From Erysipelotrichaceae bacterium (GTDB lineage Bacteria; Bacillota_I; Bacilli_A; Erysipelotrichales; Erysipelotrichaceae): 64,000 nucleotides of DNA. Where the stretch lies: NCBI GenBank assembly GCA_017442805.1, contig JAFRZA010000025.1, positions 1 to 64,000 of the forward strand. Direction: 5' to 3'. The notes beneath the pieces were generated by a model. That model was not told the origin of the DNA, did no database searches, and was given only the letters and a program-made list of their open reading frames with translations. Both the position numbers and the translations under genes were made by a program. Numbering within the stretch: the stretch's first letter is position 1; each line of letters starts with the position of its first letter. Below are positions 43,939-51,865 of the stretch, one piece after another.

Positions 43939-44757
43939 ATGTACCGTGTACTGGCCTGCGATCTGGACGGCACCCTGCTCAGAGACGACAAGACGATTTC
44001 TGAAGAAACCAAGGAAGCCTTAAGAAAGATTACCGAAAAAGGCGTGATCTTTCTGCCTTCGACCGGCCGTACCCACCGGGAACTTCCCACCATTCTCAGG
44101 GACCTGCCCTTCTTACAGTATGCTCTCTGCTGCAACGGCGGCTCGGTCTACGATTACCGGAAGGACTGCTACATCTATGAAGACGCCATTCCCCATGATC
44201 TGGCTCTGGAGGTCCTGCAGTTCGTCAAGACGCTGCCGGTCTATGAAACCGTTGTCGTCAACGGCGCCAGGATCGTCAAGGGTGACGAAAACGACGAGAT
44301 CTGCGATTACATCCGCCAGGTCGCCGTCAAGGGACTGCTGTTCAACTTCACCGGCGCTCATGATGTTAAGGCGGCTTTTGCCAAGACGGAAATGGATGCC
44401 CAGAAGTTTCTGCTTTACCTGGCTGAAGGGGCCGACCGCGATCAGGTGATGAGCCAGCTCAGTGAACAATTTCCGCAGCTGCTGGTTTCCTCTTCCGGCC
44501 CCAAGTTCATTGAAGTGAACATCAGGGGCGTTGATAAGGGCAAGGCCTTAATCAGATTCTGCCAGCTGATGAATGTTCCCATCGAGGAAAGCATGGCCTT
44601 TGGCGACGCTGAGAACGACATCAGCATGCTGGATGCCGCCGGCAGAGCCGTCGTAATGGAAAACGGCACGCCGGAAACCAAGAAGCATGCCGACATGATC
44701 TGCCCTTCCAACAATGACGACGGGGTCCGCAAGGTCATTGAAGAGATCTGGCAGTAA
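43939..44757 (+). CDS. HAD-superfamily phosphatase, Cof type
   Basis: 272 residues. CDLDGTLLRDD, STGRTHRE, and FGDAENDISMLDAAG are the HAD motifs; the C2-type cap lies between. Similar in type to the HAD gene at 36 kb but not obviously a duplicate. AAGGAGG lies about 10 bases before the ATG. Confidence 0.87.
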   Translation: MYRVLACDLDGTLLRDDKTISEETKEALRKITEKGVIFLPSTGRTHRELPTILRDLPFLQYALCCNGGSVYDYRKDCYIYEDAIPHDLALEVLQFVKTLPVYETVVVNGARIVKGDENDEICDYIRQVAVKGLLFNFTGAHDVKAAFAKTEMDAQKFLLYLAEGADRDQVMSQLSEQFPQLLVSSSGPKFIEVNIRGVDKGKALIRFCQLMNVPIEESMAFGDAENDISMLDAAGRAVVMENGTPETKKHADMICPSNNDDGVRKVIEEIWQ

Positions 44758-44779
44758 TACTGATTGCTTATAACAGAGA

Positions 44780-44810
44780 AAAACATCCAGCCTCATGGAC
44801 TGGATGTTTT
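44780..44810 (+). terminator. Bidirectional terminator between the HAD and LURP-one genes
   Basis: AAAACATCCAG and CTGGATGTTTT, 11-bp stem with a 9-base loop, T-run on both strands (TTG on plus, TTTTTC on minus). Confidence 0.8.
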
Positions 44811-44813
44811 TTG

Positions 44814-45320
44814 TTAATGATGTGAGTGGCTGCCTGATGAGCTGTGCGAAGCGGCGGAGAGATCCTTGTCGTACTGGTTTATGGCCAGCAGCACCAGCAT
44901 GATCAGCTCTTCGCGGCTTTCGTCAAGGACATCCACGCAGTAGTGTCTGGTCAGATGGAACAGTTCCTGGTCAACCTCGCAGATCAGGCGGTCAGTTTCG
45001 TCGTAGATCTTATAGTTCAGAGCCAGCCAGTCCCCTCTGATGGTCCAGCCCAAACGCTCCAGCACCAACTCCTGACGGAAGAAGGTGAACTGCTGCTGCA
45101 GGGAATCGACCACACTGTCATTAAGAACGATGTCATAATTTCTGAGAAAGAAGGTAAAGTTCTTCTTGACGTGGCCGATCTTCTCACCGTACTTGTACAG
45201 GTCGATCTGCGGCAGAAACAACGTCTGGTTCTCATAGGTATATACCGGCAGTTCGTTTTCATCATACATGGTACCGTCAGCGTACAGCAGACGGAAGTTT
45301 TCTTTGAAATAGTACTTCAT
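44814..45320 (-). CDS. LURP-one-related (YxjI-like) protein with His-rich tail
   Basis: 168 residues. The tubby-like LURP-one fold is suggested by LYKYGEKIGHVKKNFTFFL and YKIYDETDRLICEVDQELF; a Ser/His tail (SHSSSGSHSHH) ends the protein. Function unknown; family members include membrane-lipid-binding-like folds. The ATG at 45320 has GGGAGG 8 bases upstream; an ATG at 45326 is too close to it. It follows the flotillin gene, and the tail could bind metal. Confidence 0.72.
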   Translation of the reverse strand: MKYYFKENFRLLYADGTMYDENELPVYTYENQTLFLPQIDLYKYGEKIGHVKKNFTFFLRNYDIVLNDSVVDSLQQQFTFFRQELVLERLGWTIRGDWLALNYKIYDETDRLICEVDQELFHLTRHYCVDVLDESREELIMLVLLAINQYDKDLSAASHSSSGSHSHH

Positions 45321-45329
45321 TATCATTAC

Positions 45330-45365
45330 CTCCCTTCAGGGAGCCAGCCCCCTAAGGGGCTGGCT
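45330..45365 (-). promoter_or_regulatory. Two hairpins between flotillin and LURP-one genes
   Basis: A 10-bp GC-rich stem (AGCCAGCCCC/GGGGCTGGCT, 45342-45365) is followed by CTCCC-TGAA-GGGAG (45330-45343), whose 3' arm is the GGGAG ribosome site of the LURP-one gene. On the minus strand no T run follows the first, so a read-through transcript with reduced or controlled translation is likely. Confidence 0.5.
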
Positions 45366-45375
45366 TTATTATACA

Positions 45376-46857
45376 TTACTTGTTGTTTTCCAAGCCGGTC
45401 ACGTTGATGTTCTTGGTGACCTTGGCGTCATAGGTGTTGGCCTTCATGATCTCTCTCAGATCCACGCCGGTAGCTTCCGACATGGTGTCAAACACCTGCT
45501 TCATGATCACCGGCATGTTGCCTGAGACCTGAGCCACGCCGCTTTCGCCACCTGAGCCCTCATAAATGGTCACCTTGTCGATGGCGCTGATGGGCTTGGC
45601 GATTTCGGCAGCCAGCTGCGGCATGATCCTGATCATCATTTCCGCCATGGCGGCACCGTTGTACTTCTGATAGGCTTCAGCCTTCTTTTCCATGGCTTCG
45701 GCCTCGGCCATGCCCTTCAGGCGGATGGCTTCCGCTTCGGCCTTGCCCTTGGCCTCGATGGCCTCAGCTTCGGTCTGAGCCTTATGCAGGTTAGCCTGTG
45801 CTTCGGCTTCACCCCTGGCCTTGATAGCGTCAGCCTCCATCTGCGCGATGTAGCGCTTGGCTTCCGCGTCCTTCTTGGACTGGATCAGATCAGCCTCGGC
45901 TTTCTGCTCCTTGGCATATCTGTCGGCATCAGCCTGCTTCTCAATGGAAGCGGCCAGTTCCTGGGTGCGGATCTCAACTTCCTTCTGCTTCAGCTCGGCC
46001 TCGCGGTCAGCCTTTGCGATCTGCGCATTTACGGTAGCCGTCTGGATGGTCTTTTCCTGTTCCTGCTTCTGGATCTCATAGGCGGCATCGGCCATGGCGA
46101 TCTTCTTGTCGCTTTCCAGCTTCAGTTCCGCCTTCTGAATGGCCAGTTCATTGTTCTTCTTGGCCATCTCCGTTTCCGCAGCCACCCTGGCGTCATTGGC
46201 AGCCTTGTCAGCCAACGCCTTGGCAATGGCGACATCTCTGTCAGCCTCGGCTCTGGCGATCTGAGCGTCCTTCTTGATCTTTGAAGTGTTGTCCATGCCC
46301 AGATCATTGATCAGGCCGTTTTCGTCGGTGACGTTCTGGATGTTGCAGGAGAGGATCTCAATTCCCAACTTCTCCATGTCCTTGCTGGCCTTGGCCATAA
46401 CCTGATCGGAGAATGAATCACGGTCGGTATTGATGGTCTTGAGGTCCAGTGTACCGATGATCTCACGCATGTTGCCCTGCAGAGAATCCTGCAACTCAAA
46501 GGCAATTTCTTCAGGTCTCTTGTTCAGGAAGTTCCTTTCGGCCTTCAGCATGCCCTCGGGGCTGGTGTCAATACGCACCTTGGCGATGGCATCGACCTTC
46601 ACATTGATGAAGTCATTGGTCGGAATGTAGGAATCGGTCTTGATGTCCACGGAAATCTGACCCAGATGCAGGTAGTCGACCTTCTCCAGGAAGGGAACCT
46701 TGATACCGGCCCGACCGATCAGCACCCGGGGCGTTTTGTTAAGCCCGGAGATGATCACGGCGACGTCCGGTGAAGCCTTGACATAGCCTGACATCAGAAT
46801 GACAATCACCGCTACTGCGATTACCGCAGCGATGATGTAGGGAATAAATCTTTCCAT
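45376..46857 (-). CDS. Flotillin-like SPFH protein
   Basis: 493 residues. An N-terminal membrane anchor (residues 5-23), an SPFH/Band 7 domain (about 28-190), a long Ala/Glu/Lys-rich coiled coil with repeated EAEA units (about 200-400), and a C-terminal flotillin segment with YNGAAMAEMM. The layout matches YuaG/FloT, which scaffold membrane microdomains. No NfeD partner is in view. The leader carries a yybP-ykoY-type riboswitch and two terminators, with GGAGG before the ATG, so expression is likely controlled at termination. Confidence 0.9.
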   Translation of the reverse strand: MERFIPYIIAAVIAVAVIVILMSGYVKASPDVAVIISGLNKTPRVLIGRAGIKVPFLEKVDYLHLGQISVDIKTDSYIPTNDFINVKVDAIAKVRIDTSPEGMLKAERNFLNKRPEEIAFELQDSLQGNMREIIGTLDLKTINTDRDSFSDQVMAKASKDMEKLGIEILSCNIQNVTDENGLINDLGMDNTSKIKKDAQIARAEADRDVAIAKALADKAANDARVAAETEMAKKNNELAIQKAELKLESDKKIAMADAAYEIQKQEQEKTIQTATVNAQIAKADREAELKQKEVEIRTQELAASIEKQADADRYAKEQKAEADLIQSKKDAEAKRYIAQMEADAIKARGEAEAQANLHKAQTEAEAIEAKGKAEAEAIRLKGMAEAEAMEKKAEAYQKYNGAAMAEMMIRIMPQLAAEIAKPISAIDKVTIYEGSGGESGVAQVSGNMPVIMKQVFDTMSEATGVDLREIMKANTYDAKVTKNINVTGLENNK

Positions 46858-46904
46858 AGTAAGTTCCTCCTTTAATTTCTTTCAAAGAACGGTACCCTTT
46901 TGCG

Positions 46905-46936
46905 TAAAAAGGATACGGCAGTACTGCTGTATCCTT
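46905..46936 (-). terminator. Second terminator in the flotillin leader
   Basis: Arms AAGGATAC and GTATCCTT around GCAG-TAC-TGC, followed by TTTT. About 55 bases before the flotillin start. Confidence 0.75.
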
Positions 46937-46942
46937 GTCTTT

Positions 46943-46975
46943 TAATAAAAACTCATACAGCAATACTGCATGAGT
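46943..46975 (-). terminator. Riboswitch expression-platform terminator
   Basis: ACTCATGCAG pairs with CTGTATGAGT (one G-U), then a TTTTTATT run. Its 5' arm contains the ACTCAT that also closes riboswitch stem P1, so aptamer folding and termination exclude each other. Confidence 0.75.
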
Positions 46976-47051
46976 CTCACAGTTCAATGTTCGCCGGGCA
47001 TTTCTGCCGACTGACGGCTTCACAACACTTACGTGCCTGTTACTCCCTCAT
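46970..47051 (-). ncRNA. yybP-ykoY family manganese riboswitch, upstream of flotillin gene
   Basis: Minus-strand RNA of about 82 nt. P1 is AUGAG (5') with CUCAU (3'), flanking GGAGUAAC and GAGA, matching the family's GGGGAGUAG and GAGACC around a P1 with a covariant exchange. A second internal loop has GCCGUCA, a GGCA-GAAA-UGCC hairpin and CGGC, in the order and spacing of the family's CGUCA-hairpin-CGGC. Known members sense Mn2+ and turn genes on. A flotillin target is not one I know of. Assignment is by eye. Confidence 0.8.
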
Positions 47052-47060
47052 TGGAAGATT

Positions 47061-47088
47061 ATTATAACACTTCTGCAGGGGTTGTAAA
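47061..47088 (-). promoter_or_regulatory. Promoter of the riboswitch-flotillin transcript
   Basis: -35 TTTACA (47083-47088), 16-base spacer, -10 TATAAT (47061-47066), about 10 bases before P1 of the riboswitch. Confidence 0.7.
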
Positions 47089-47170
47089 GTACTTTCTTAA
47101 CGATTTTTAAGCGTTTTCTGAGGCTTTTTGCCCCTCAGAGGTTTGTTTATACCTCCTCATATGCTTTTAA

Positions 47171-47184
47171 GGCCCAGCAGGGCC
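47171..47184 (-). terminator. Possible terminator after the hypothetical gene at 47.2 kb
   Basis: GGCCC-AGCA-GGGCC stem with TTAAAAG after it on the minus strand. Weak. The rest of the 46858-47209 gap holds the riboswitch, its terminators and promoter. Confidence 0.3.
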
Positions 47185-47209
47185 GCTGGTGTTCCAAACG
47201 CAGCCACTG

Positions 47210-47767
47210 TTATTTCGGCAGGCAGAAGGCAAAATACTGAAAGGCCACCTCGTCTGCATCATCATTAATCAAAGCAGCGTGGAGCTTCGGACAATTCTCT
47301 TGTTCAAATGTCTCAAATTGCCTGCTCTTGTAAGGCTTCAGAGCGTCATAGAGATGCTCGGCAAAGCGGTCGATGTTCACTTCCTCGTAACCGTCAACGG
47401 CGGTTGAATATTCCCCATTACGTTGTTTAACCAGTTTTCCGGCACCACTCAGAAGCAGATACCTTCCATCCGCACAGATGACCGCACTGTCAGTGGTGTA
47501 CCAGCCCTCTCTGGAGTCCCAGCGCCGCAGATGAACGCACTTGATGGTTTCCTTCCGCCTTACCAGAAAGGATTTCTGTTCATGCTCATACACCTTCCAG
47601 ACATCGTTTCTGACCAGCGCCTGGTAAAACTCGGGAAGCGCTCTGATGAAGGCAGCGACATAGCGCGCCTTAAGCTCATCGGCTTCCAGTTCCTTCTGCG
47701 TATTGCCGGCTATCTGATCCGCTTTCTCTTTGCGGTTCTGATCGATCAGTTCATCATATCTTGACAT
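47210..47767 (-). CDS. Hypothetical protein
   Basis: 185 residues, charged, with a single coherent frame and no membrane segment. N-terminal third is Lys/Glu-rich and probably helical; a beta-rich middle has HLRRWDSREGWYTTDSAVIC. No family recognised. It follows the small membrane-protein gene by 24 bases and is probably its operon partner. Confidence 0.65.
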   Translation of the reverse strand: MSRYDELIDQNRKEKADQIAGNTQKELEADELKARYVAAFIRALPEFYQALVRNDVWKVYEHEQKSFLVRRKETIKCVHLRRWDSREGWYTTDSAVICADGRYLLLSGAGKLVKQRNGEYSTAVDGYEEVNIDRFAEHLYDALKPYKSRQFETFEQENCPKLHAALINDDADEVAFQYFAFCLPK

Positions 47768-47791
47768 AACTTACCTCCAAATCCTTAATGC

Positions 47792-48268
47792 TTATCTGCC
47801 GCTGCGCTGAGTCCTGCTTCTGATTACCATTACCAATAACGAAAGATCCACAATGAAGATCAGCGGCATGTAAACCCTGGGTATTTCGAAATGTTCAAAC
47901 ATCAGCATGTTTATCTCATAATGATGCCTTAAGGCCATAAAGGCCAGAAAAGCGTCCAGAATCATCAGAACAATGGCCGTACCTGAATAACCTGCTAAAC
48001 CGATGATTATCGGTAAGACCATTCCCGCAACTTCCAGACAGATGTGCTCCCAGAACGCTCTGGCGCTCCAGAAGCGGCAGTAGATCTGATACCAGTTATA
48101 ATACGGTATCAGTGCCTTTTTCCGGTCCAGGCCCAGCGAGGGAAACAGCTGATGGAAAAACAGCATATCCAGCATGATGACCAGCGCGGTCACGATCAGA
48201 ACCGTTTCCTCAACGACTTCCCAGAAACCCAGGAAATTAAGCTTTCCAAAGAAATGAAGAATGTTCAT
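47792..48268 (-). CDS. Small membrane protein, DUF5684-like
   Basis: 158 residues with four hydrophobic segments and the motif GLDRKKALIPYYNWYQ typical of DUF5684-type proteins. Function unknown. It lies directly after the truncated antiporter gene and probably uses the same promoter. Confidence 0.65.
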   Translation of the reverse strand: MNILHFFGKLNFLGFWEVVEETVLIVTALVIMLDMLFFHQLFPSLGLDRKKALIPYYNWYQIYCRFWSARAFWEHICLEVAGMVLPIIIGLAGYSGTAIVLMILDAFLAFMALRHHYEINMLMFEHFEIPRVYMPLIFIVDLSLLVMVIRSRTQRSGR

Positions 48269-48301
48269 CCTTTATCCTCACCGTTATGAATCATAACTTT
48301 T

Positions 48302-48610
48302 CTATGACTCCAGCAGCATGATCGGCTTGATATTGGAGATGAACCGGGAAAAATGAACCTTGCTGGCTCCGGCAAACAGCATGAAGCACAGAACCCCTTC
48401 CAGCAGAAATTCTTCCAGGTCAACTTCCGTAATCAGTGAGACATCCCAATTCCACCAGCCTAATCGGCCGGGAACGGTCAGCAGGATGCCGACGATCAGT
48501 GAGAAGGCGACCAGAGCGATGTCTGACGGCATGTGAAAGAACCGGTTGTTTATCATGCCGATCACAACGATCAGACTTAACAGAATCACCAACAGCAGCA
48601 GTAATTCCAT
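48302..48610 (-). pseudogene. Truncated CPA1-type cation:proton antiporter
   Basis: 102 residues that read like the first two to three membrane segments of an NhaP-like antiporter (hydrophobic start, FHMPSDIALVAFSLIVG, then FLLEGVLCFMLFAGASKVHF), which is normally 400 residues or longer. The frame stops after MLLES, and the next gene starts 33 bases downstream with no antiporter remnant. Promoter and ribosome site are intact. Confidence 0.6.
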
Positions 48611-48642
48611 GATCCTTCCTCCTTAACCGTCAATATAAGAAA

Positions 48643-48651
48643 ATTATATCA
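48643..48651 (-). promoter_or_regulatory. Extended -10 promoter before the antiporter remnant
   Basis: TGA-TATAAT on the minus strand, about 30 bases before the start, followed by AAGGAGGAAGG. Confidence 0.45.
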
Positions 48652-48690
48652 TTATTCCGGTGCCTGCTTCGATTAAATCTGCCAAACAAA

Positions 48691-48708
48691 AACTGCCTTT
48701 CGGCAGTT
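48691..48708 (-). terminator. Terminator of the thyA-folA operon
   Basis: AACTGCC and GGCAGTT, 7-bp stem with a 4-base loop, followed by TTTGTTTGG on the minus strand. Confidence 0.75.
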
Positions 48709-48721
48709 GTTAATAACGGAC

Positions 48722-49150
48722 CTATGATTTACCGGCTTTCTCCAATGCTTCATATGTCTCCGAAAGCCACTCATTGTAGTGGTCATAGGGAGTCCTGGTC
48801 CACCAGTCCAGAAGTTCATTCAGGGTATTGACGTCTTCTTCAATGCTGGTGCAGCCGTACTGCTGAGGATCGCGGTTGACCGTCACATGATGATTGCCGT
48901 CTTCACTGAAGTCGATCCGGTAGATGCAGTAGCCTGTCCAGCTGCGATGAGCCCAGAGGGAATCATTTTCCATATACCAGAACCACTTGTCTTCCATGGC
49001 CTGGGGAATGTTGCCGCGGCGCAGCGCGTCCATTTCCTCAGCGCTGAAAGACCGGTTGAGCACGAAAGTTTCATGCTGATCCGGCATGGGTTCTGTTTTC
49101 CAGTCACTGCGCTGAGCTACGCGGATTTGGTTTTCACTTTCTTCCGGCAT
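48722..49150 (-). CDS. Hypothetical protein
   Basis: 142 residues, acidic, with aromatic-rich motifs (EDKWFWYMENDSLWAHRSWT, then GYCIYRIDF). I recall similar sequences beside or fused to macro-domain or ADP-ribose hydrolases, but cannot confirm that here. It is 9 bases after folA, so it is the third gene of thyA-folA. Confidence 0.6.
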   Translation of the reverse strand: MPEESENQIRVAQRSDWKTEPMPDQHETFVLNRSFSAEEMDALRRGNIPQAMEDKWFWYMENDSLWAHRSWTGYCIYRIDFSEDGNHHVTVNRDPQQYGCTSIEEDVNTLNELLDWWTRTPYDHYNEWLSETYEALEKAGKS

Positions 49151-49159
49151 GGTTTGCGT

Positions 49160-49630
49160 TTATCCTCTTCTTCTTACCAGTTCCCGGTAGATGAATTCTT
49201 CATACTCATCTTCCCTGGTTATGAACCAGTCATCAAAATCGAATACCTCGAAACGGGTATCGACTTCATATTCCTTCTTCACGAATGATATGTAAGCCTT
49301 CTTACAGTAAGGATAGCTCTGACGGTAGATGGAAGCTCCGCCGCAGATGAAATATTCTTCCTCGTCATCCTGATGCTCTTTCAGAAAGGGAATCAGGTCT
49401 CTGACGATGGAGACTTCATCGTCATGGTAGTTTTCGTCGTTGGAAACAACGAAGATCCTGCGGTCAGTCAGCTTGCGGGGCAGATTCTCATAGGTTGTCT
49501 GACCCATAACGATGTTCTTTCCCAGGGTATTCTGCTTGAAGAGCCTGAGATCATCCCTGATGTGCCAGGGCAGTGAACCCTTAATGCCGATTCCCTGCTT
49601 GGGGTCAAAGGCAACGATGAAGCTCAGCAT
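49160..49630 (-). CDS. folA: Dihydrofolate reductase
   Basis: 156 residues. Reduces dihydrofolate to tetrahydrofolate with NADPH. Family pattern: IVAFDPKQGIGIKGSLPWHI, KNIVMGQTTYENLP, and FICGGASIYRQSYPYC. Its first base overlaps the thyA stop. Directly supports thymidylate synthase, which oxidises the folate cofactor. Confidence 0.95.
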   Translation of the reverse strand: MLSFIVAFDPKQGIGIKGSLPWHIRDDLRLFKQNTLGKNIVMGQTTYENLPRKLTDRRIFVVSNDENYHDDEVSIVRDLIPFLKEHQDDEEEYFICGGASIYRQSYPYCKKAYISFVKKEYEVDTRFEVFDFDDWFITREDEYEEFIYRELVRRRG

Positions 49631-50502
49631 CAGACGGATACCTTTCCGGCGATCTTCGGCCAGGGATCGTAACCCTCAAGGGTAAAGTCCTCATAGGTGA
49701 AGTCTTCGATGTTCTTTACTTCCGGATTGAGGATCAGTCTGGGGAGCGGTCTGGGCTCTCTGGTCAGCTGCTCCTTGATCAGGTCAACATGGTCGTTGTA
49801 GATGTGCAAATCACCGAAGGTATGAACCATTTCATAGGGCTCATATCCGCATACCTGCGCGACCATCATCAGAAACAGGGCGTAAGAGGCGATGTTGAAG
49901 GGAACGCCCAGGAAAGTATCGGCGCTTCTCTGATAAAGCTGCAGAGACAGTTTCTTCTTATCAGCGCTGACATAGAACTGCACGAAGGCGTGGCAGGGCG
50001 GCAAGGCCATCTTATCGACCTCAGCCGGGTTGTAGGCCACCATGATATGACGGCGGGAGAAGGGGTCATTCTTCAGGTTTTCAATCACGTTCTTCAGCTG
50101 GTCGACGCCGAAGAAATCGCGCCACTGTTTGCCGTAAACCGGACCCAGGTCACCGTATTTGGCTGCGAACTGGTCGTCTTCAACGATCCGGGCAACGAAT
50201 TCATCGACCGTTTCGCCATGATAGTCTTCGCTCTTGCAGAACTTGGCGTAGGGCCATTCGTTCCAGATGCGTACCTTATTCTTTACCAGCGGCTGAATGT
50301 TCGTGGAACCGCTGATGAACCATAACAGCTCATAGGCAATTGATTTGAAGTGTACTTTCTTGGTCGTTAATAAGGGGAATCCTTCTTCCAGATTGTATCT
50401 GGTCTGATAGCCAAAGGTTGAAATCGTGCCGGTACCGGTTCTGTCGCCGCGGGGAATGCCGTTTTCCAGAACATGTCTGCACATGTCAAGATATTGTTTC
50501 AT
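49630..50502 (-). CDS. thyA: Thymidylate synthase
   Basis: 290 residues. Methylates dUMP to dTMP using methylene-tetrahydrofolate. Catalytic Cys in [19 protein letters not shown]-type motif reads [20 protein letters not shown]. The ATG at 50502 (MKQYLDMC) has AGAGGTGAA upstream; a longer in-frame start at 50547 is in the promoter region. Confidence 0.96.
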   Translation of the reverse strand: MKQYLDMCRHVLENGIPRGDRTGTGTISTFGYQTRYNLEEGFPLLTTKKVHFKSIAYELLWFISGSTNIQPLVKNKVRIWNEWPYAKFCKSEDYHGETVDEFVARIVEDDQFAAKYGDLGPVYGKQWRDFFGVDQLKNVIENLKNDPFSRRHIMVAYNPAEVDKMALPPCHAFVQFYVSADKKKLSLQLYQRSADTFLGVPFNIASYALFLMMVAQVCGYEPYEMVHTFGDLHIYNDHVDLIKEQLTREPRPLPRLILNPEVKNIEDFTYEDFTLEGYDPWPKIAGKVSV

Positions 50503-50523
50503 GCTGTTCACCTCTTGATAACT

Positions 50524-50552
50524 ATTATAAGTGAAACAACCGGTCAACTCAA
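50524..50552 (-). promoter_or_regulatory. thyA promoter
   Basis: -35 TTGAGT (50547-50552), 17-base spacer, -10 TATAAT (50524-50529). Confidence 0.6.
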
Positions 50553-50627
50553 TCAGAATGAAAGTTTCAACCGGGTAATCAAGGACTCTGAAGACCGAAC
50601 TGCTAATACTATAAGCAGGGAGGTATC

Positions 50628-50945
50628 ATGTTTAATCAGATAGTCATCGTCGGCCGAATTGAGGAACTGCAGGCCGATTACAGCGAAGACCGGCTCAACG
50701 GCATGATCAGGATCGCCGTGGAAAGGGAATTCCCCGAAAGCAACAGCGAATACCTGACCGATCATTTCAATGTCCGCCTCTGGCGGGGCATGGTAGAAAC
50801 CATTAAGGAGAACTACGGTGCCGGTGATCTGATCGGCATCAACGGCCGCATTCAGACGGAGCCGGAGACCGGACTGCCGCTGATCATCGCTGAAAAGGTC
50901 TCGCTGATCCGGCGGGCCGGAAAAAAAGAGCGTCCGGTTAATTGA
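50628..50945 (+). CDS. Short single-stranded DNA-binding-like protein
   Basis: 105 residues with an SSB-type start (MFNQIVIVGRIEEL) and OB-fold pattern, but lacking the usual C-terminal flexible region and acidic DDDIPF tip. Plus-strand gene convergent with tsf, sharing a terminator. AGGGAGG precedes the ATG. May be a specialised SSB paralogue; the principal SSB would be elsewhere. Confidence 0.72.
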   Translation: MFNQIVIVGRIEELQADYSEDRLNGMIRIAVEREFPESNSEYLTDHFNVRLWRGMVETIKENYGAGDLIGINGRIQTEPETGLPLIIAEKVSLIRRAGKKERPVN

Positions 50946-50954
50946 CGCTCTTTT
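50924..50954 (+). terminator. Bidirectional terminator between the SSB-like gene and tsf
   Basis: AAAAGAGCGTC and GACGCTCTTTT, perfect 11-bp stem with a 9-base loop; the stop codon of the SSB-like gene is inside the loop. A T run follows on both strands. Confidence 0.85.
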
Positions 50955-50976
50955 TTCTTAAGTCAGTTTAAATCTC

Positions 50977-51864
50977 TTAGCTGTTTAAGGCTGCCTGGAC
51001 CTCTTCGACCCAGTTGTCAACCTTCTTTTCAATGCCTTCGCCAACGCCGTATCTGACGAATCTGGCAACGGACATGCCGTTGTTGGCCAGATAGGTCTTG
51101 ACGGTCATGCTGGGATCCAGCAGGTAATCCTGTTCAACCAGACACATGTCCTTCAGGCTCTTGGAGATCTTGCCTTCAACCATCTTGGCGATGATGTTTT
51201 CCGGCTTGTTGGCGTTCTTTTCGTCGTTCTTGACGATTTCAGTCTGAACGGCTCTCTCGTGCTCGACGATGTCGGCGGGCATGGAGTCTCTGTCAACATA
51301 CTGAGCGTTCATGCCGACGATCTGCATGGCTACGTTCTTGGCAACTTCTTCCTTGTCGCCGTTGAGGACAACGACGCAGGCCTTCTTGCCGTCGAAGTGA
51401 ACGTACTGACCGAAGATCTGATCATCGTTCTTGGTGACTTCTTCGAATCTTCTTAAAGTCATCTTTTCACCGGTCGCAAAGGACAGGGCGGCGATGGCTT
51501 CGGAAAGCTTGCCTTCGGCAGTCGGCAGATCCAGTGCTTCTTCCAGAGTTTCCGCATGGTTCTTCAGTAAGGTATTGGCGACCAGATCGACCAGTTCCTT
51601 GAACTTTTCGTTTCTGGCGGTGAAGTCGGTCTCAGAGTTGACTTCGACGATGACGGCCTTATTGCCGTCGACCAGGACCTTGGCCAGGCCTTCAGCAGCA
51701 ACTCTGCCGGCCTTGGCAGCGCTCTTGGCGATGCCCTTTTCTCTTAACCAGTCAATGGCCTTTTCCAGGTCTTCGCCGGTTGATTCAAGAGCCTTTTTGC
51801 AGTCGGCAAAGCCGGCACCGGTTCTCTCTCTTAATTCCTTAACTAATTCGATTAAACTTGCCAT
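50977..51864 (-). CDS. tsf: Translation elongation factor Ts
   Basis: 295 residues. Nucleotide exchange factor for EF-Tu. N-terminal UBA-like motif LRERTGAGFADCKKALE, then VIVEVNSETDFTARNEKF. I chose the ATG at 51864 with GGAGGAA upstream; the long upstream extension of the frame is antiframe to rpsB and not real. One base after the rpsB stop. Last gene before the terminator; pyrH does not follow. Confidence 0.97.
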   Translation of the reverse strand: MASLIELVKELRERTGAGFADCKKALESTGEDLEKAIDWLREKGIAKSAAKAGRVAAEGLAKVLVDGNKAVIVEVNSETDFTARNEKFKELVDLVANTLLKNHAETLEEALDLPTAEGKLSEAIAALSFATGEKMTLRRFEEVTKNDDQIFGQYVHFDGKKACVVVLNGDKEEVAKNVAMQIVGMNAQYVDRDSMPADIVEHERAVQTEIVKNDEKNANKPENIIAKMVEGKISKSLKDMCLVEQDYLLDPSMTVKTYLANNGMSVARFVRYGVGEGIEKKVDNWVEEVQAALNS

Positions 51865-51865
51865 A

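Noticed and set aside
45342-45370. A terminator for a plus-strand gene from the GC hairpin with TTTATT
   Set aside because: There is no plus-strand gene here; on the minus strand no T run follows.
46739-47023. A 94-codon minus frame across the flotillin leader
   Set aside because: It covers the riboswitch and terminators and runs into flotillin in another frame, with no ribosome site.
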